Shown: positions 62,551 to 62,557 of the stretch, one piece after another | How positions within the stretch are numbered: position 1 is the stretch's first letter | Layout: the number at the start of each line of letters is the position of its first letter | Origin: Saprospiraceae bacterium | Lineage (GTDB): Bacteria > Bacteroidota > Bacteroidia > Chitinophagales > Saprospiraceae | Length of the DNA: 62,557 bases | Direction of reading: 5' to 3' | NCBI GenBank assembly: GCA_029263015.1 | Contig: JAJCYI010000089.1 | Location: 1 to 62,557 of the forward strand | Notes under the pieces: generated by a model | Database searches by the model: none | Told to the model about the DNA's origin: nothing | The model's input: only the letters and a program-made list of their open reading frames with translations | Made by a program: the position numbers and the translations under genes

Positions 62551-62557
62551 GTACGTG

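Noticed and set aside
1-62557. CRISPR array
   Set aside because: The repeats present are palindromic intergenic elements or short tandem words; nowhere are there three or more regularly spaced repeats with unique spacers, and no cas genes are seen.

Overview
The window looks like a chromosomal segment of a Bacteroidota bacterium, most likely of the Saprospiria type. Three things point there. Many secreted proteins end in a type IX secretion (T9SS) C-terminal sorting domain of the 'YPNP...' kind. Promoter-like sites follow the Bacteroidota pattern (TTG about 20 bases before TAnnTTTG). Gene families such as DUF5916, GEVED, SprB repeats, PorE-like OmpA and one-chain PurL are typical of the group. 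The taxon is an inference from these families, not from a marker gene. One tRNA gene (Asn, GTT) is present. No rRNA, CRISPR array, integrase or complete transposase is seen.

Layout. 0.2-5.2 kb: secreted or envelope genes (esterase, lipoprotein ADP-ribosylglycohydrolase, DUF5916 outer membrane protein). 5.4-11.7 kb: accessory block with a RelE/ParE-type toxin-antitoxin pair, then a duplicated 3' end of purL, then a tight four-gene minus-strand operon (GHKL ATPase/histidine kinase, receiver protein, HNH nuclease, N6-adenine DNA methyltransferase), then the intact purL. 15.8-30.4 kb: mostly housekeeping and envelope genes (AAA/DUF4143 ATPase, CotH-like lipoprotein, SulP transporter, dipeptidyl peptidase IV, PorE-like OmpA protein, glucan phosphorylase, DUF4340 protein). 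30.6-40.8 kb: tRNA-Asn, Kelch/SprB protein, DJ-1/PfpI protein, a frameshifted acetyltransferase, an M43-like metalloprotease, a GEVED/SprB protein and a voltage-gated-type potassium channel. 41-50 kb: a TIR-coiled coil-membrane-SUMF1 protein, a lysozyme-like protein, an MscS channel, a coiled-coil protein and a SPOR protein, separated by long palindromic repeats. 51.2-56.3 kb: A+T-rich genes all on the plus strand, with two attC-like hairpins, resembling a gene-cassette region. 56.5-62.4 kb: ABC-F ATPase, di-heme peroxidase, SYLF protein, ferredoxin and U32 protein.

The most notable object is the operon at 6309-11628. Its first gene joins an N-terminal MutL/MORC-like GHKL ATPase to a C-terminal histidine kinase core with an H-box. 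The second gene is a receiver with all the expected acidic, Asp, Thr and Lys positions. The last two are a zinc-finger HNH nuclease and a TaqI/Eco57I-type methyltransferase. Together they read as a restriction-modification-like defence module wired to a phosphorelay. The operon sits exactly between two in-frame copies of the last ~88 codons of purL, so it looks like an insertion at the purL 3' end that left purL intact.

A second theme is repeats. At least four families of long intergenic inverted repeats are present, each in two or three copies. One carries a short ORF conserved between copies, so these look like miniature mobile elements or their remains.
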